Source: Coriaria nepalensis
Taxonomy: Eukaryota; Streptophyta; Magnoliopsida; Cucurbitales; Coriariaceae
Assembly: GCA_027186245.1 (NCBI GenBank)
Contig: CP114485.1
Location: 10,072,001 to 10,136,000 of the forward strand
Length of the DNA stretch: 64,000 bases
Direction of reading: 5' to 3'
The notes below the pieces were generated by a model that was not told where the DNA came from, did not search any database, and saw only the letters and a list, made by a program, of their open reading frames with translations. The stretch's first letter is position 1. Every line of letters begins with the position of its first letter. Positions 19,079 to 31,515 of the stretch are shown here, in pieces. Both the position numbers and the translations under genes were made by a program.

Positions 19079-21120
19079 TCTATGAAGTGAGTAATGATTC
19101 AAAAAAATGAGATTGTTAATGCAATTTAAGACTATCTTAATACAATAGTTAGAAAGAAGAAAGTCAAAATCAGTACATGGATGACAAAATGCATTACTAT
19201 TTACTACACAATATTTGAGGGGGGAAAACCCTGATGGTTTTCTTTCATATGATGCAGATGCATTAGGTTGAGCAGTCAAACTTCTTTGACTCATAGTTTC
19301 CTCTCAACTCTTTTTTCAGGTTCTTCATAATCTTTTTTTTCTTCCTTAGTTCATTGTTTGGCACGTGACAAATTTTCAATAGTTCCTCAAATTATTAGTA
19401 CATATTCAGTAACTACTCTCTCACAAAACTAATTTAGACAATTCATCTAACAGGTAGTGGGTGCACTTAATCTTCTTAGAACATCTACCACAACTTAACA
19501 CACAATACAAAATTGAACAGAAAAATAAAAAGAGAAAAAAAGATAGCTACGGATCTACGGTGGCTCATAGAGTGATAGAGTCATAGGGCAGTGGTGGCTC
19601 ATAGCATGGGAGGAGAAGATAATATGTATTGCGATGTTATAATTTTTGTTGCTTTTAGTGATAAAGATTGCCGGAGGTGGTGGGTTGTAGTTCTAGGTGG
19701 TGGACACTAGGCGATGGTGGCTCGCAGAATCCTAAGTTATGACATCTGATTGTGAGAAAATTTTAAAACTGCAAGAAGAACTGAAAAAGAGAATGGTATT
19801 AAGAATTTAGGATTTCTGTTATAAAATTATAAAATAAATAATAGGTTTTCAATTTTCGGTTGGTTCATAAGAACTTTGAACCCTAGATGTAAGAAATATT
19901 GTTGATGTACCATAGTTCATTGCCTAGTATGCATGTATATACTCTTAGGCATATGCATGAAAAAGTAAGAAAAAAAAAGTTTCACTTGTAGAAAACAAAA
20001 GGATTTCTCAAAGGCAGTAGATAATTTTAAATCTGAAGAAAGAAATCGAAATGACGACGTGCAATCAAGTAGAAATTCGGATAAGACCAAAATGATGAAA
20101 TGAAATCAATAATTACCTTTGTATGCTTTATCAATGAAATCATATACGTCGTGTATTGAGTTTGATTATGGCGAGCATACAATTCCTTTGAAACCTAGTG
20201 AAAAATAGAGAGAAAGGCATGAATTCAGTTGCAGTAACTTGCTTCTAAATTTGTACAAATGTTGATCCATCTATCTATTTATATAAGATATCAAGTTGGG
20301 TTGTATCTCTTCATATTGAGTACTAACCTTTCAGCCTACAAAACAGTTGGAAGAAGAAACCGGCTGATACTACTATCTGAAGGAACTGGTTGCCGCCTCT
20401 TTTGAATGACACCATTTCATCACCACTGCAGTTCCCAAAGAAACAATAATTTTCTTAATGAATCTTTATGGAAGAGCCTCCTTTAATTTTGTTTTTTTCT
20501 GAACTTAGGTAGCCGCCCATAACTACTTCCATGTAAATTGTTTTTTCTTTTTTTTGTTGTAATATTTTTTTTCGTTACGATTTAGATGTAAAGAGAATTA
20601 ACATGTTATTAAAAAAAAACAAAAGGAACAAAGAAAAACACTGTTTAAAGTTTGTAAATTTACTCCTGAATCATTGTTGCATGTTCACGTCTCACTCTTT
20701 AAATCATCTTTTATCTAAAACCCATAACAAAAAAAAGAAAAAAAAAAAAACACAATAAGAGAGTTTTAAAAAGACAAAAGAAAGAAATGTCATGCTAAGA
20801 AGGAAATAGAAAAAGAGAGAATAGCAGTAGGAAAATTATGTAAAGGAAAAGGAAGTTTGTATATGGGATATTTATAAAACTCAAAAGCTATCTTTAAAAA
20901 GAGTTATATTCTTTTAGAGATTCACGATTTTTCATTTGCATCATTAGCAATAAAAATTAGGTCATTCGATTCGTTAATCTAAAAGATACTATGAAAAATT
21001 ACCAAACATCATGGCTTTACTGTAAGTAAATTGAAAAAAGATGACATTTTAAGAAAAATTATGAAAAAAATAAATAATATGGCAATCAGACTGATGCTCG
21101 GATATAACTTTAACCAAACT
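19079..21120. other. Intergenic, no recognisable gene
   Basis: Only short interrupted frames. 19540-19740 is enriched in GGTGGTGG and GGTGGCTCATAG words. 20500-21060 is AT-rich with long A and T runs. Nothing functional is recognised. Confidence 0.5.
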
Positions 21121-21148
21121 TTTAATAATAATATTATATATATAATTT

Positions 21149-21256
21149 GCGGGCCGGTTTATTTACGGCCCGTTTTGAGACCCTTAAATCAATAGAGCCG
21201 GGCCAGGCCTTGATTTTCATAGCCCGGCCTGTTTTGTGCCGGGCTCATACTTGCGG
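21149..21256. promoter_or_regulatory. GC-rich palindromic block upstream of ZPR1
   Basis: Repeated GGGCCGG, GCCCGG and CGGCCCG words form inverted pairs, for example GGGCCGG against CGGCCCG, and AGCCGGGCCAGGCC against GCCCGGCCTG. It stands out in otherwise AT-rich DNA just before the pyrimidine-rich leader. It could be promoter sequence or the end of a non-autonomous hAT element, which often carry such words. Confidence 0.4.
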
Positions 21257-22001
21257 GAGAATTTCTCTTTCGATCTCTCTTCTAGTTTCTCGGTTTTTCT
21301 TTTTTCTTCCTTCCCTCCTTTCTTTCTCTTTGTTCCACCGTGCCTTCCGGCCTCCCCAGTTCGACCTACTCGAGCACCGCACTGCATTATTTCTTCATTC
21401 TTGAGACACTCTCAACCCACTACGACCCGTGACAAAGGTTTGTGGAATGTTTTTGAGCTTACAAAATGGAAGTTCTCAATTCAAATAATGTATTTGTTTA
21501 TTTATTTTCCTGGATTTATATATATTTTGACCGGTTTTGAAATTAATCCAGATTTGGGTGCATTATGCTTAGTTTTTCGGAAGTAGTTATGGCATATGTT
21601 ATATCTGCACACCAAGTGTTTGTAGAAAATACTGAGAGAAACAATTTTTGTTTGTGAGTGATAAAACCCAAAAAGATATCGTGGGTTTAAAGTGGAAGTT
21701 TAAACCCACTATTAAATAGCAATGGAAGCACTCCTTACTAAATTTAGGAAAGTTTTCAGTTGCTAAGAAAAAACTTATGCAAACTATTGAATGTTTTGGA
21801 GGATGGGGGGTTTAAGGCATGGTGAAAAGGTAGGAAGTAAGAAGAGATAAGAGACGAAGAAAGGGGGTTATTTCTTGGCACCCAATTTCTTTAGTTTTTG
21901 TTTCATGATAATTGTTATCATTTTAATACTCTTCCACCTTTCCTTATCTCTGCTTGCAAATTATAGTCGTAGGTAGATAGAAAGAAGTAACTTGACTAAA
22001 G
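21257..22001 (+). other. Probable ZPR1 5' leader
   Basis: A pyrimidine-rich stretch (21257-21340) opens the leader. A donor-like GACAAAG-GTTTGT at 21437 and an acceptor-like GTCGTAG at about 21972 would remove a leader intron. Neither site is proven by the sequence alone. Confidence 0.4.
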
Positions 22002-25000
22002 ATGGAAGCTAGTAAAAAAGAGGAAGTTGTAGATGTACGGTCAGTGGTGGAAGCTGTGGCTTCGAATGACCGGGTTGATTCTCCCATTTATGAGGTCGAA
22101 AGCCTTTGCATGCGCTGTGGCCAAAATGTATGCTCTTTCTCTCTCCTATCTATTGCTTATTATTTTGGTCTATTGGAGAAATATTTCTCACCTCTTCAGG
22201 CTATCTTATAAGCATCTCCAAATTTTGTAGCTGAAAGTTCTTACCTTGTTTTGCATTTCAAATTTGAATGTGATCTCTTTGGAAGTATTTCAAATTGTAA
22301 GTGGTGTATGTTTGTGGATGTGTGTATTGTGGAGCTTGACTTGACTTCATGAAGGGGTGTATTCCTTCTTATGGTTGAAGAGTAGTATGATAAATGATGA
22401 CATTATTGTTTTCAATCATTTGAAGAGACTTATTTAGTCTGCCATCTAGATGATGGTGTTAAGTTAAGCTGTTGATAAGGATTAGTGGGTGTTTTTCTTT
22501 TTATCTTTTTATAATTATTTGGTGTCTAATCCAAATGTCTCAAACATCCAAAGTCCTAACATCTTTCAATATAATAATCAGGGAATAACAAGGTTTCTAT
22601 TGACTTTCATTCCACACTTTAGGAAGGTATGTTCATTATTTTTGATAGTTTTATTAAGATCAAATTGATGTTTTCATCCCTGTGTAGTTCGCCTCTTTTA
22701 AATTCGTCCCTATGTAAGCTCTAACCAACTTTTTAATCCTTGTATAGTTATAATAAGACATTTTTGTCCTTCTGGACAATTTTTCCGGCAAGCAGGCTGA
22801 CATGACATTTTTCAATTAACAGGCATGCCACATCATTTAACAAAAATTAAAATTATTTTGTTTTGTAATATTTCATCCTTATTCTTTGCTCCTTTTTCAA
22901 TTTTTCTCCCTATTAATTTCTTATTTTCTTTTGTATCCTAGATTTTCTTGGGAAAATCCGGAGACCCAGATTTTCTCCAGAAAATATCTCTTTGGTAGCT
23001 ATAGAGAGAGTGATTTTCCCAAGAAAATTTGGGTTTCTGGATTTCCCTGATAAATCTAGGTTCCTGGATTTTCCTGATAAAATCTGAGGCATAAAATAAA
23101 ATAAGAAATTAAAAAGTGGGAAAAGAACAAAGAATAAGGATGATATATTAAAAAAACCTACATGGGGATGAAAAAGTCAATTTTCCATTTTTATTAATCT
23201 TTGGATAAAATTTAACATTTTGGGAAACTGCCTGCAGATTTTGCTGTCAGCCTTTGAATGTCCACACTGCAGCGAGAGGTAAATCATATCAATTTCCTTT
23301 TTAGTGTAGGACCCTCAGATTGTACTTTGGGAATGTGAGTAATTCTTATCAATAGTCAGTTTTCTTTCTATTATTTTTTGAGGATTCACTTCGATGATGC
23401 TCTTTTCCCATAGGAACAATGAAGTTCAGTTTGCTGGCGAGATTCAACCCCGTGGTTGTTGCTACAGTTTAGAGGTCCCTGTAGGAGATCAGAAGGTGTG
23501 TTAACTTCGAAAACAAATTGTTATGTGCCAGGTTCATTATATGAGGACATATCTGTGCTATGATATCCAAATGAGCTTCATGTGTTTCAAAGTACGTTAA
23601 GATTATGTACTACAAGTACACAATTTAAAATATTTCTAACTTGGATTTTATGGCAAAAAGATGAGAAGATAAACCCTTACTAACAACAAGTACTTGCTAG
23701 TTACAACTGTTATTAATGCGTTGACATACTTTAACCTCAGATTCTTTATCTAGAGATGATGAACTATAATGTTTTTATGCTATCCTTACCACTTCTGGTC
23801 TTGGCCTCCCAATTTTAAACTATTCGAAATGCTTGTCAGGTCCTTTGTTTTTAACATTTTTTGGGTCCATTCATAAGCCTTTATTTTATTAAAGGATAAT
23901 GGCAGTTATTTATGGAAATCACTTGTCTAAGACACTTCTATTTTATTTGATATTTTCTATTATTTGACCTTTCTGTGTAAGATTCTTACCTCGTGTAAAC
24001 CTACACTACTTATTGCCTTTTCAACCAAGTTCTTCTTTTTCTTCTATTTGCATCAATGGATAGGTTTACCTGCACTTGTTCATTGGGTTTATGCCTTTGT
24101 GGGTGATATCACTTTGTATATATGACAAGCTAAAGAAAGGTGATGCAGATTTGCATTGTCCAGCAAAGGGTGTTTATTACTTTCCTTAATGATCTGAAAA
24201 ACCGAAAGCAGGGTACCAAGTTGATTCTATTTTTATATGTAGGTACTTAATCGACAAGTGGTGAAATCTGAGTCTGCCACCATCAAGGTACTTTTCACAC
24301 AATGTGCTATCCACATTCACACCTTGCATTAGAGCTTTTAATTTATTCTTTATCTGTATCTTACCTGCTAGTTTAAATGATTTGTCCTCAAGTGTTGGGT
24401 GGAACTGAAGATTATAGTGCAAAATAAGTGACCCTTGACAAAAAATCTCTGGCAGATCCTAAGAAGGTTTTGCATATCCAATGTACATATATATATATGT
24501 CCTTCATAATGATTTTGAGATCCCAATACATGAATGCCAATTACCCGCTTTGTATAACAGCTAGATAAGACAATCTGTGCTCAGCACACAGCTTCATGGC
24601 TCCACATATCTAGAGTCTTAATAGTCTCACTTGCGCTCACCACATGAATTATTTATTCTTAAACAGAGTCATCATAGTAAAAAGCAATTTATTATATAAC
24701 TTTGCATTGGATTATGAAAAAAAAGAAAAAGAAGGTAGGAACCTTACCTGAAAAACTCTTACATGGTTTAAAAAAAAAAAAAAAAAGAGGCAAGGGTTTG
24801 TTCTACTGATATCATCGACACGTGATATCAATCTTCTTTATATTTGAAGGTTTATTTTTTATTTTTTCTATGAAACCTTTTCCTCTTGTTTACTCCTTTA
24901 TATTGAAAGTATTGAAATGCTGTCTATTGCGAATGCTTCTTTTCGATGTTGTCATTGGATGAGTATTATTTCTAGTTATTAACGAAGGGAAGATGAATAG

Positions 25001-25648
25001 TCGTTTCATTATTTGGCTTACATGTATGAAAATTTCTTTCGTGGAAACTCTAATCATAATAAGATGTTGTTACCATTTCCATTCGGTTTCTTATTTTGCA
25101 GATCCCTCATTTGGAATTCGAGATTCCCCCAGAAGCTCAGCGTGGAACACTATCAACTGTACTTCCTCTAATCTTTAATTTATGATTGCTTATAATTATG
25201 CTCTTGTCGGCTATCCTTTTCCTACACTTAAGTTTTATCTCTCCCGTCAAAGTGAACTAGTAGGTTGCGGCTGGCTCATGCTGCCCTTATACAACTCTCC
25301 TATAAAAGACAATGGGAAATGTTGAATACATGATCTGTACTACTAGAAACAGAGCTATGGCCAGAAAGGATTTTTTTTTTTTAATTATTTGACATTTTGA
25401 TGGGCATTTCTAGACTAGCTTTTAGATATGGAAATAACAGGGTATTTTATAACAAAAAATGTGGTATATTGTCATATTACCATAATGACAAAACAATGAG
25501 TGGAAAATACCAACAAAAATTTACCTTATTCGAGTTGAAACCATAAAATAAGAATTGAAGCTTTTCCAACAGAAAAGAAAATTGGTTTATATATATAATT
25601 CAACAAACAATAGAACATTCATATGCTCTACACCCCCTCTCTCCATCT

Positions 25649-25700
<52 letters not shown>

Positions 25701-28700
25701 GTGTGTAAAGTCTTAATTTTCTGTTAATTCAAAACCAATCTTCAAACTTGAATGAGTACATGGAAGTTGGGTTTTCAGTCTGAGGCATGCTGTGTTGCTT
25801 TTCACATTGTTATTTATCCTCAGATGGTTTATTAATTTTGGGCTTGCTCAAATGTCAAAACTCTTACATTGCTATTATTATTAACAAAATGAATGCAATA
25901 ATGACGGAGGCCATCATATATTTTAATTGTTCTAGGTGGAAGGGATATTGGTACGAGCTGTGGAGGGGCTGGAAGCCCTTCAGGAGGAACGTCGGGTGCG
26001 TACAAGATCTTTTTTTAGTTGGTGTTTGCTTTTTACTTTTTTTTTTTTGCTTTCGTTTAAATTTATGTCTCTCTTTCATAACTTCATTTAACCTTCTGAA
26101 CTCTCCAGAAAGTGGATCCTCAGACTGCTGAAGCAATAGACCAATTCTTGTTAAAATTGAGATCTTGTGCAAAAGGAGATTCATCTTTCACCTTCATCTT
26201 GGATGATCCATCAGGAAACAGCTTCATTGAGAATCCGTAAGAGATGATGCCAGCAGTCTTTATGTCCCGACCCTTTTTTTTTTGTAATTATTGGTCAATC
26301 CCTTGAACTATCTCTTGGTATCCTCTCTTCCATATTAACAATCCTGATAGGTAATTTCAATTTATGATATTAATTCTAGATTTACTCCATCCTTGGACCA
26401 GTCATTGAGTATTAAGTTCTACGAGCGAACTCCAGAGCAGCAAGCATCATTGGGGTATTCAATTGACTCGTCTCAGTTAGTTCACGCTGGTGATAGAACA
26501 TCAATAGAGGAAGGCCCTGGTCCTTCTTCTGATCAAGTTAGAGATCTGAATGGATCAATTGGAGCAGTAGCTGGTCATAGAGCCATTGCTCAGAGTAACA
26601 GTACAGAAATTGCTGAAGCTTTGTTTCGTTACACTGCACCTGAAGAAGTAGGAAACTCATTTTTGAAGTTCTATAAAGAAAATTATATCCTCTTATCAAT
26701 TTATCTAATAAAGCTACTTTCTGTTTGTTGGGCAGGTGATGACATTCCCATCAACATGTGGATCATGTGTTACCGCGTGTGAGACTCGAATGTTTGTCAC
26801 CAGTATCTATCTTGCACCGCTTTAGTACATTCTCATGTCATAGGGCTCAATCTTTATTGTTTTCATTTAATTATCAGAATGTCTGTTAATTCTATTTGCA
26901 CATATTTGGTCTTTTTATTTTATTGAAACCGTTCTGGTTGTGCATCTCTCATTTAGGCCCATACGTTGCCATTCTTTTTGGTGAGTCAGTTTTTGTTAAA
27001 ATTTTAATTTGAAAAAACAAGCCTTTTTTTTTAATGTTATTTTCAACCTTCCTCAAACCATTTTACTTGACAAACTTATAAAACTTAATTTATATGTACC
27101 TGTAATATTTTTGACTATCTTTGCAATGTTATCATGATCTTAACACCTACAATGTAGAAACTGTTTTAAATTTTTTTTCAAATGTAAGTTGTATAGTGTA
27201 GAGGAGAGAGAATTGGGCATTTGTAAAAATAAATATTTCTGTTTATCAATTTAGTTTAGTTTCACTATGCACGAATTAAGATTTTCGATGCGACTGGTAA
27301 CGAAAGATTGGCAAAGCATGATGCATTTCAATAATAGTTTCGACAAGTTGAGTTTCTTTTTTTGAATATGCTTGGTACTACTGCTAATAGACACTGTGAG
27401 CTTAACATCAATGACAGATATTCCTTACTTCCAAGAAGTTATTGTGATGGCATCTACATGTGATTCCTGTGGGTACCGCAATTCAGAGGTTTGCACCGAG
27501 TCACTTAATCTTATCTTCTTGTCTGTTGTGTTGGAATGACAATTATCATGTTTTTGTTGTACAGTTGAAGCCTGGTGGGCGAATTCCTGATAAAGGGAAG
27601 AGAATTACCCTCTATGTCAAGAATGTTAGGGATCTTGTCCGGGATGTGATTAAGGTTTGTTACAGTGGTCACCTGAACTTTACTGCCCTGAGCTTAATAT
27701 GCCAATGTGCAGTAGTTGAGTGCAATTTTTCTTTTATTCTTATTTTTTGGTTCTTTGTCTATCCTGAGATTGCTTATTTAAATTTAATTCAGTATTTCAT
27801 ATGATCAGTCCCCACATAAAATGGGAATTAAGGTTGTGCAAATGGCGGATACGGATATCCGCTATCCGTTATCCTCCATATTCGCCATTTGCACTAATGA
27901 ACGGTTATCTGCTTGTTTAAAATTTTCCTTCATTAATATCTGCCCGCGCCGCCCTGCCATGGAGCTGGTGGATATCCGCCACTGCCATGGCGGGCGGTTA
28001 CAGAGGTTATCCGCCCGCCCGCCCGCCTTTTTAGTTTACTCATAAGTTATAAAATTATAATCATAATTTCTAGTTTACTCGAAGTGTCGATGGGGCCATC
28101 GACCTGTAAAACATCATAACTTGTAGTTACTCGAAGGGTTGATGGGGCTTTTGACCTTTCGACCCTTCAACCCGTAAAGTATAGTCGCAGTTATGGCTAA
28201 TTTACTTTACTGGTCGATGAGGCCTCCGACTTTTCGAGTAAACTAGAAGTCCCGTAGAGTATCAAAGGTTTTAGTTTACTTGAAGGGTCGATGGGGCCTC
28301 CGACCCTTCGAGTAAACTAGAAGTTATGAATATAAGTTTTAGTTTACTCATAACTTATGAATATAAGTTATGAATAGAAGTTATGAGTAAACTAGACGTC
28401 GATGGAGATGGGTCGACGTCTCCATCGACCCGTAGAGTATCTACTCGAAGGGTCGATGGGGCTTTCGACATTTCGACCCATACAGTAAACTGCCTGCATA
28501 TATGTTCAATGCTGCCCTATGTTAGATTTAAAATATCCCCCGCATCTTTAAGTTTAGCATTTGACAACATGTTCTGTTGTTTACCAGTCAGATACTGCAA
28601 GTGTGAGAGTCCCTGAGCTCGAACTGGAGCTGGCTAGTGGCACTCTTGGGGGAGCTGTTACAACAATTGAAGGTTTAATTACAAAAATTAGTGAAAGTAA

Positions 28701-29871
28701 GTATCTCTTCTCAGCTTTATGCACTCTTTTTGGTAAAACAAAGTCCATTTATGATTTCGTTTGTTATGTTTCGCTTTCTTCGGTTATGCCTTTTGAAATG
28801 TATAATATATTGTTCAAGGTTGCCTGGGCTAGATGCTGTAAGTAGAGTATAGTACTTATGATACTACTTTACCAAAATTCAATATAAAAAGTATGCTTCA
28901 TTTGACATTCAGTTCAATCCAATTTACTCTGTGTTCCAAATACTCTCTGACTTAAGATCATGACTAATATACGAGGAAAAAAGCTTGTAGAAACATACAA
29001 TTATGCACTTGTTACATTCCTTCTCACTTGAAAAAATGCAATGGAGATTGAAGTCGTGCACATCTTAGATTCCAGGTGAATGAAACATGTAATTATGTTT
29101 AAAACAATGATGACAAACTAACATGTACACAAATAACTAATTTTATATCCGGATTTATTCTTCCTCATCCGCCAAATGCCTTGTATATGTTAGTGTGAAT
29201 GTAAATTTGTTTAACCATGTCGTTGACAGGCCTTGAGAGAATTCACGGATTTACTTTTGGGGACAGTCTTGATGAAAATAAAAGAAGCAAGTGGCTAGAC
29301 TTCAAAGCAAGATTAAATAAGGTACCACTTGGAAAATCTGATTTAACCATGGCCCCATTTAGGAAGCCATATATATTATAAGTTAGAATTTCAAATCATC
29401 TTATGCTTCCAAAATCAAGTGCACATATATTATCTGAGTTGGATATAACTTGATGGATATGTTTTTTCAAACTTGAATTATACCAGTGTGTTAAAATTGT
29501 TCTTGCGGGTTTTGATCTTGTACTGAATTGCAGCTGTTAAGCTTAGCAGAGCCTTGGACATTAATTCTTGACGATGCCTTGGCAAATTCATTTGTTGCAC
29601 CAGCAACTGATGACATCAAAGATGATCTACAGTTGACATGTAAGTGTCTTTTGTTGTCCTTGCTTCCAATCCCTGTGGAGCTCTCTATTAAACATGTCTT
29701 TTTATCTTTTATTTTTGGAGAAAAGAAATCATCTTTTTATTGCTACTATTTCCAGTTGAAGAGTATAAGAGATCGTGGGAGCAAAATGAAGAATTGGGTC
29801 TGAATGATATTGACACTACTTCTGCTGATGCAGCTTATAATGATCCAACCGACGCAACAAAACAAGTTTGA
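22002..29871 (+). CDS. ZPR1: ZPR1-type zinc-finger protein
   Basis: Sixteen exons: 22002-22127, 22582-22626, 23238-23278, 23414-23495, 24243-24287, 25102-25158, 25936-25995, 26109-26236, 26380-26647, 26736-26802, 27418-27488, 27565-27654, 28588-28696, 29230-29321, 29534-29639 and 29756-29871. They total 1503 nt, 500 aa, all in phase with GT-AG sites. The protein has the ZPR1 tandem plan: two C4 fingers of form CX2CX25CX2C (cysteines near 36/39/65/68 and 292/295/321/324). Each is followed by a beta-rich ZPR1 domain, e.g. [17 protein letters not shown] after the first and [13 protein letters not shown] after the second. In other eukaryotes ZPR1 binds eEF1A and helps it fold, and shuttles between cytoplasm and nucleus; the same role is inferred here. 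Introns 2 and 12 hold transposon remnants without breaking the frame. Confidence 0.96.
22662..23183. mobile_element. Foldback-type element in ZPR1 intron 2
   Basis: Terminal inverted repeats of about 26 bp: AAATTGATGTTTTCATCCC at the left, matched by the reverse complement of the right end (AAATTGACTTTTTCATCCC). Further inside, a second inverted pair links CATCCTTATTCTTTGCTCC (about 22870-22930) with its reverse complement near 23085-23150. A central palindrome surrounds ATTTTCTTGGGAAAATC. It has no ORF. It sits 35 bp after the exon ending at 22626 and 54 bp before the exon at 23238. Confidence 0.8.
25651..25696. repeat. (CT)n microsatellite in ZPR1 intron 6
   Basis: About 45 bp of CT dinucleotides, ending in a short TGTATGTGTG tail. 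Confidence 0.95.
27836..28030. mobile_element. GC-rich hairpin, probable non-autonomous element end, in ZPR1 intron 12
   Basis: 27836-27851 (GTGCAAATGGCGGATA) pairs 15 of 16 bases with 27879-27894, enclosing GGATATCCGC and TATCCG words. 27945-28026 is strongly GC-rich, with GGATATCCGCC, CCATGGCGGGCGG and repeated CCCGC. Such GGATATCCGC-rich ends resemble non-autonomous hAT elements of plants. It has no coding capacity. Confidence 0.5.
28040..28490. repeat. Rearranged array of the 18.9-kb repeat family in ZPR1 intron 12
   Basis: At least five copies, in both orientations, of TTTACTCGAAGGGTCGATGG and CGACCCGTAAAGTATCATAA-type words. Smaller AAGTTATGAATATAAGTT repeats and the palindromic GGGTCGACGTCTCCATCGAC block (28410-28430) are also present. 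The unit matches the array beside the hAT relic at 18886-19078. It ends about 100 bp before the exon at 28588. Confidence 0.8.
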
Positions 29872-30860
29872 ATGTTATTTTCTACTTGTTTAAATGGAAG
29901 GATAATATATCATATTTTAAAAACTGTGTAGTTATGATCGGTAGTTAATTCAGTTGTATTATGATCATTATGGATTCCCTGAGTCTTTTGTTGGATTCTT
30001 ATAGATTTTGTTATTTTTACTTTCCGGGTTTTCGTTACTGTATTAATATTACTATTGTTTTCTGTAACGAAAGATTGACTTAATTATGAAATATTTAGAG
30101 GGAGTCTCATCCTAATTGATTTTCCTTATATATAAAAATTACATGCTTTATAGTCTAGAGCCTAGAGTCTAGTGCGAAGTGCCTTTGTTTGGTTTGGCCT
30201 ACCATACATGCGAGGGAATTAGTTTGCTTTATAGTCTATATGTTATTATTGTTTTGTTTTATTTTGGTTTGTAGTTTTGTTGTTATTGTTGACATGATGA
30301 TGTCGTTCTTGTGCTGCGCGTGCGTGTGTTTTAGGAGGACAGAAGAGGCATGCTAGTAGATTGGCAGGTGAGAAATAATGTGAATGAGCTTCGACTAGTA
30401 ATTTAAAAGCTCTCTATAATGACATTTATAGGGTTTAGGAAGGACGGTAGTTTGGAGGAAGGTTAGATAAAGGGGGGAAAAAAAAGGAAAAATGTTACGT
30501 TGTTGAAGAAAAGAAAGTTATCCACTTTATATATATATATTAGACTATATATATATATATATATTAGCCAATGGCATAACATATTCATATGATGAGAAAG
30601 AGGCGTTTTTAGGTACTTAAATATTATGCTCAAATCAAGTTAAGACATGTTAGATTTTTTATTATTATATATTAATATAATTTGACTTTGATTTTGATGG
30701 AATTGGTTAAATTACGAATTGAATTTGATTATTTTGTAATCAAGTTTGGGGTTTCTATCAAAATCTCTGAAATCTTTGAAATCTGTGAGTTTGATTTTGA
30801 TTTTGAAATTTCGTTGATCTCAATCCAATTTTACTTGACGATGGATTGACATCACAAATT
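29872..30860. other. ZPR1 3' flank, no gene
   Basis: AT-rich sequence, with TA dinucleotide runs at 30520-30563. Likely ZPR1 3' UTR over the first few hundred bases. No ORF or RNA gene recognised. Confidence 0.6.
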
Positions 30861-30867
30861 GAATATA

Positions 30868-31450
30868 TGATTTCAGACTTAGATCAAAGTGATCACAATG
30901 CAAAACAAAGATTTCGCATTGAGAGTATAGTTCATTTCAGTCTGTAATAAAGATTTACAACTGAAATAAACTACCTTCTCAGTCTGAAATCTTTGTTTGA
31001 AATCATAGTTCATCACATGTGATTTCAAACTTCGATCAAAGTGATCATAGTCCGAAACAAAGATTTCAGATTGAGATTATAGTTCATTTCAGTCTGAAAT
31101 AAAAGATTTCAAACTAAGATGAACTACATTATTAGTCTGAAATCTTTGTTTGAGATCATAATTCATCATATGTGATTTCAGACTTAGATCAAAGTGATGA
31201 CAGTTCGAAACAAAGGTTTCAGACTAAGATTATAGTTCAATTTAGTCCAAAATATTTGTTTGAGATCATAGTTTATCTCCAGAATTTCAGACTAAGATGA
31301 ACTATAATCCCAGTCCGAAATTCATATTTTGGACATAATTCCAAGATTTCAGACTGATATCATAGTTCATCTCAGTCTGAAATCCTATAATTTGGTCTAA
31401 AATTTGTAATTTCGGATTGAGACAATCGTTCATCTCAGTCCAAAATCCTG
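30868..31450. repeat. Tandem 152-153 bp units built of internal palindromes
   Basis: Unit starts (TGATTTCAGACTTAGATCAA and variants) lie at 30868, 31020 and 31173. A more degraded continuation runs to about 31450. Each unit contains the inverted words TTTCAGACT and AGTCTGAAA several times, separated by AGATGAACTA / TAGTTCAT, so single strands could fold extensively. Similar GGTCCGAAATT and TTTCAGACTAACA words occur on the far side of the transposase relic (34560-34790). Confidence 0.88.
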
Positions 31451-31515
31451 GATAACTTATTGTGTAATTCTCTATTTAGGTAAATAAATTCAATAATTAT
31501 TTTGTTTATTTTTAG

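Noticed and set aside
21147..21586. Overlapping 85- and 116-codon frames upstream of ZPR1
   Set aside because: They arise from the GC-rich block and the pyrimidine-rich leader, giving Ser/Phe/Leu runs; not protein-like.
25787..26184. Frames of 106-114 codons on both strands
   Set aside because: They cover ZPR1 intron 6/7 sequence plus parts of true exons in wrong frames.
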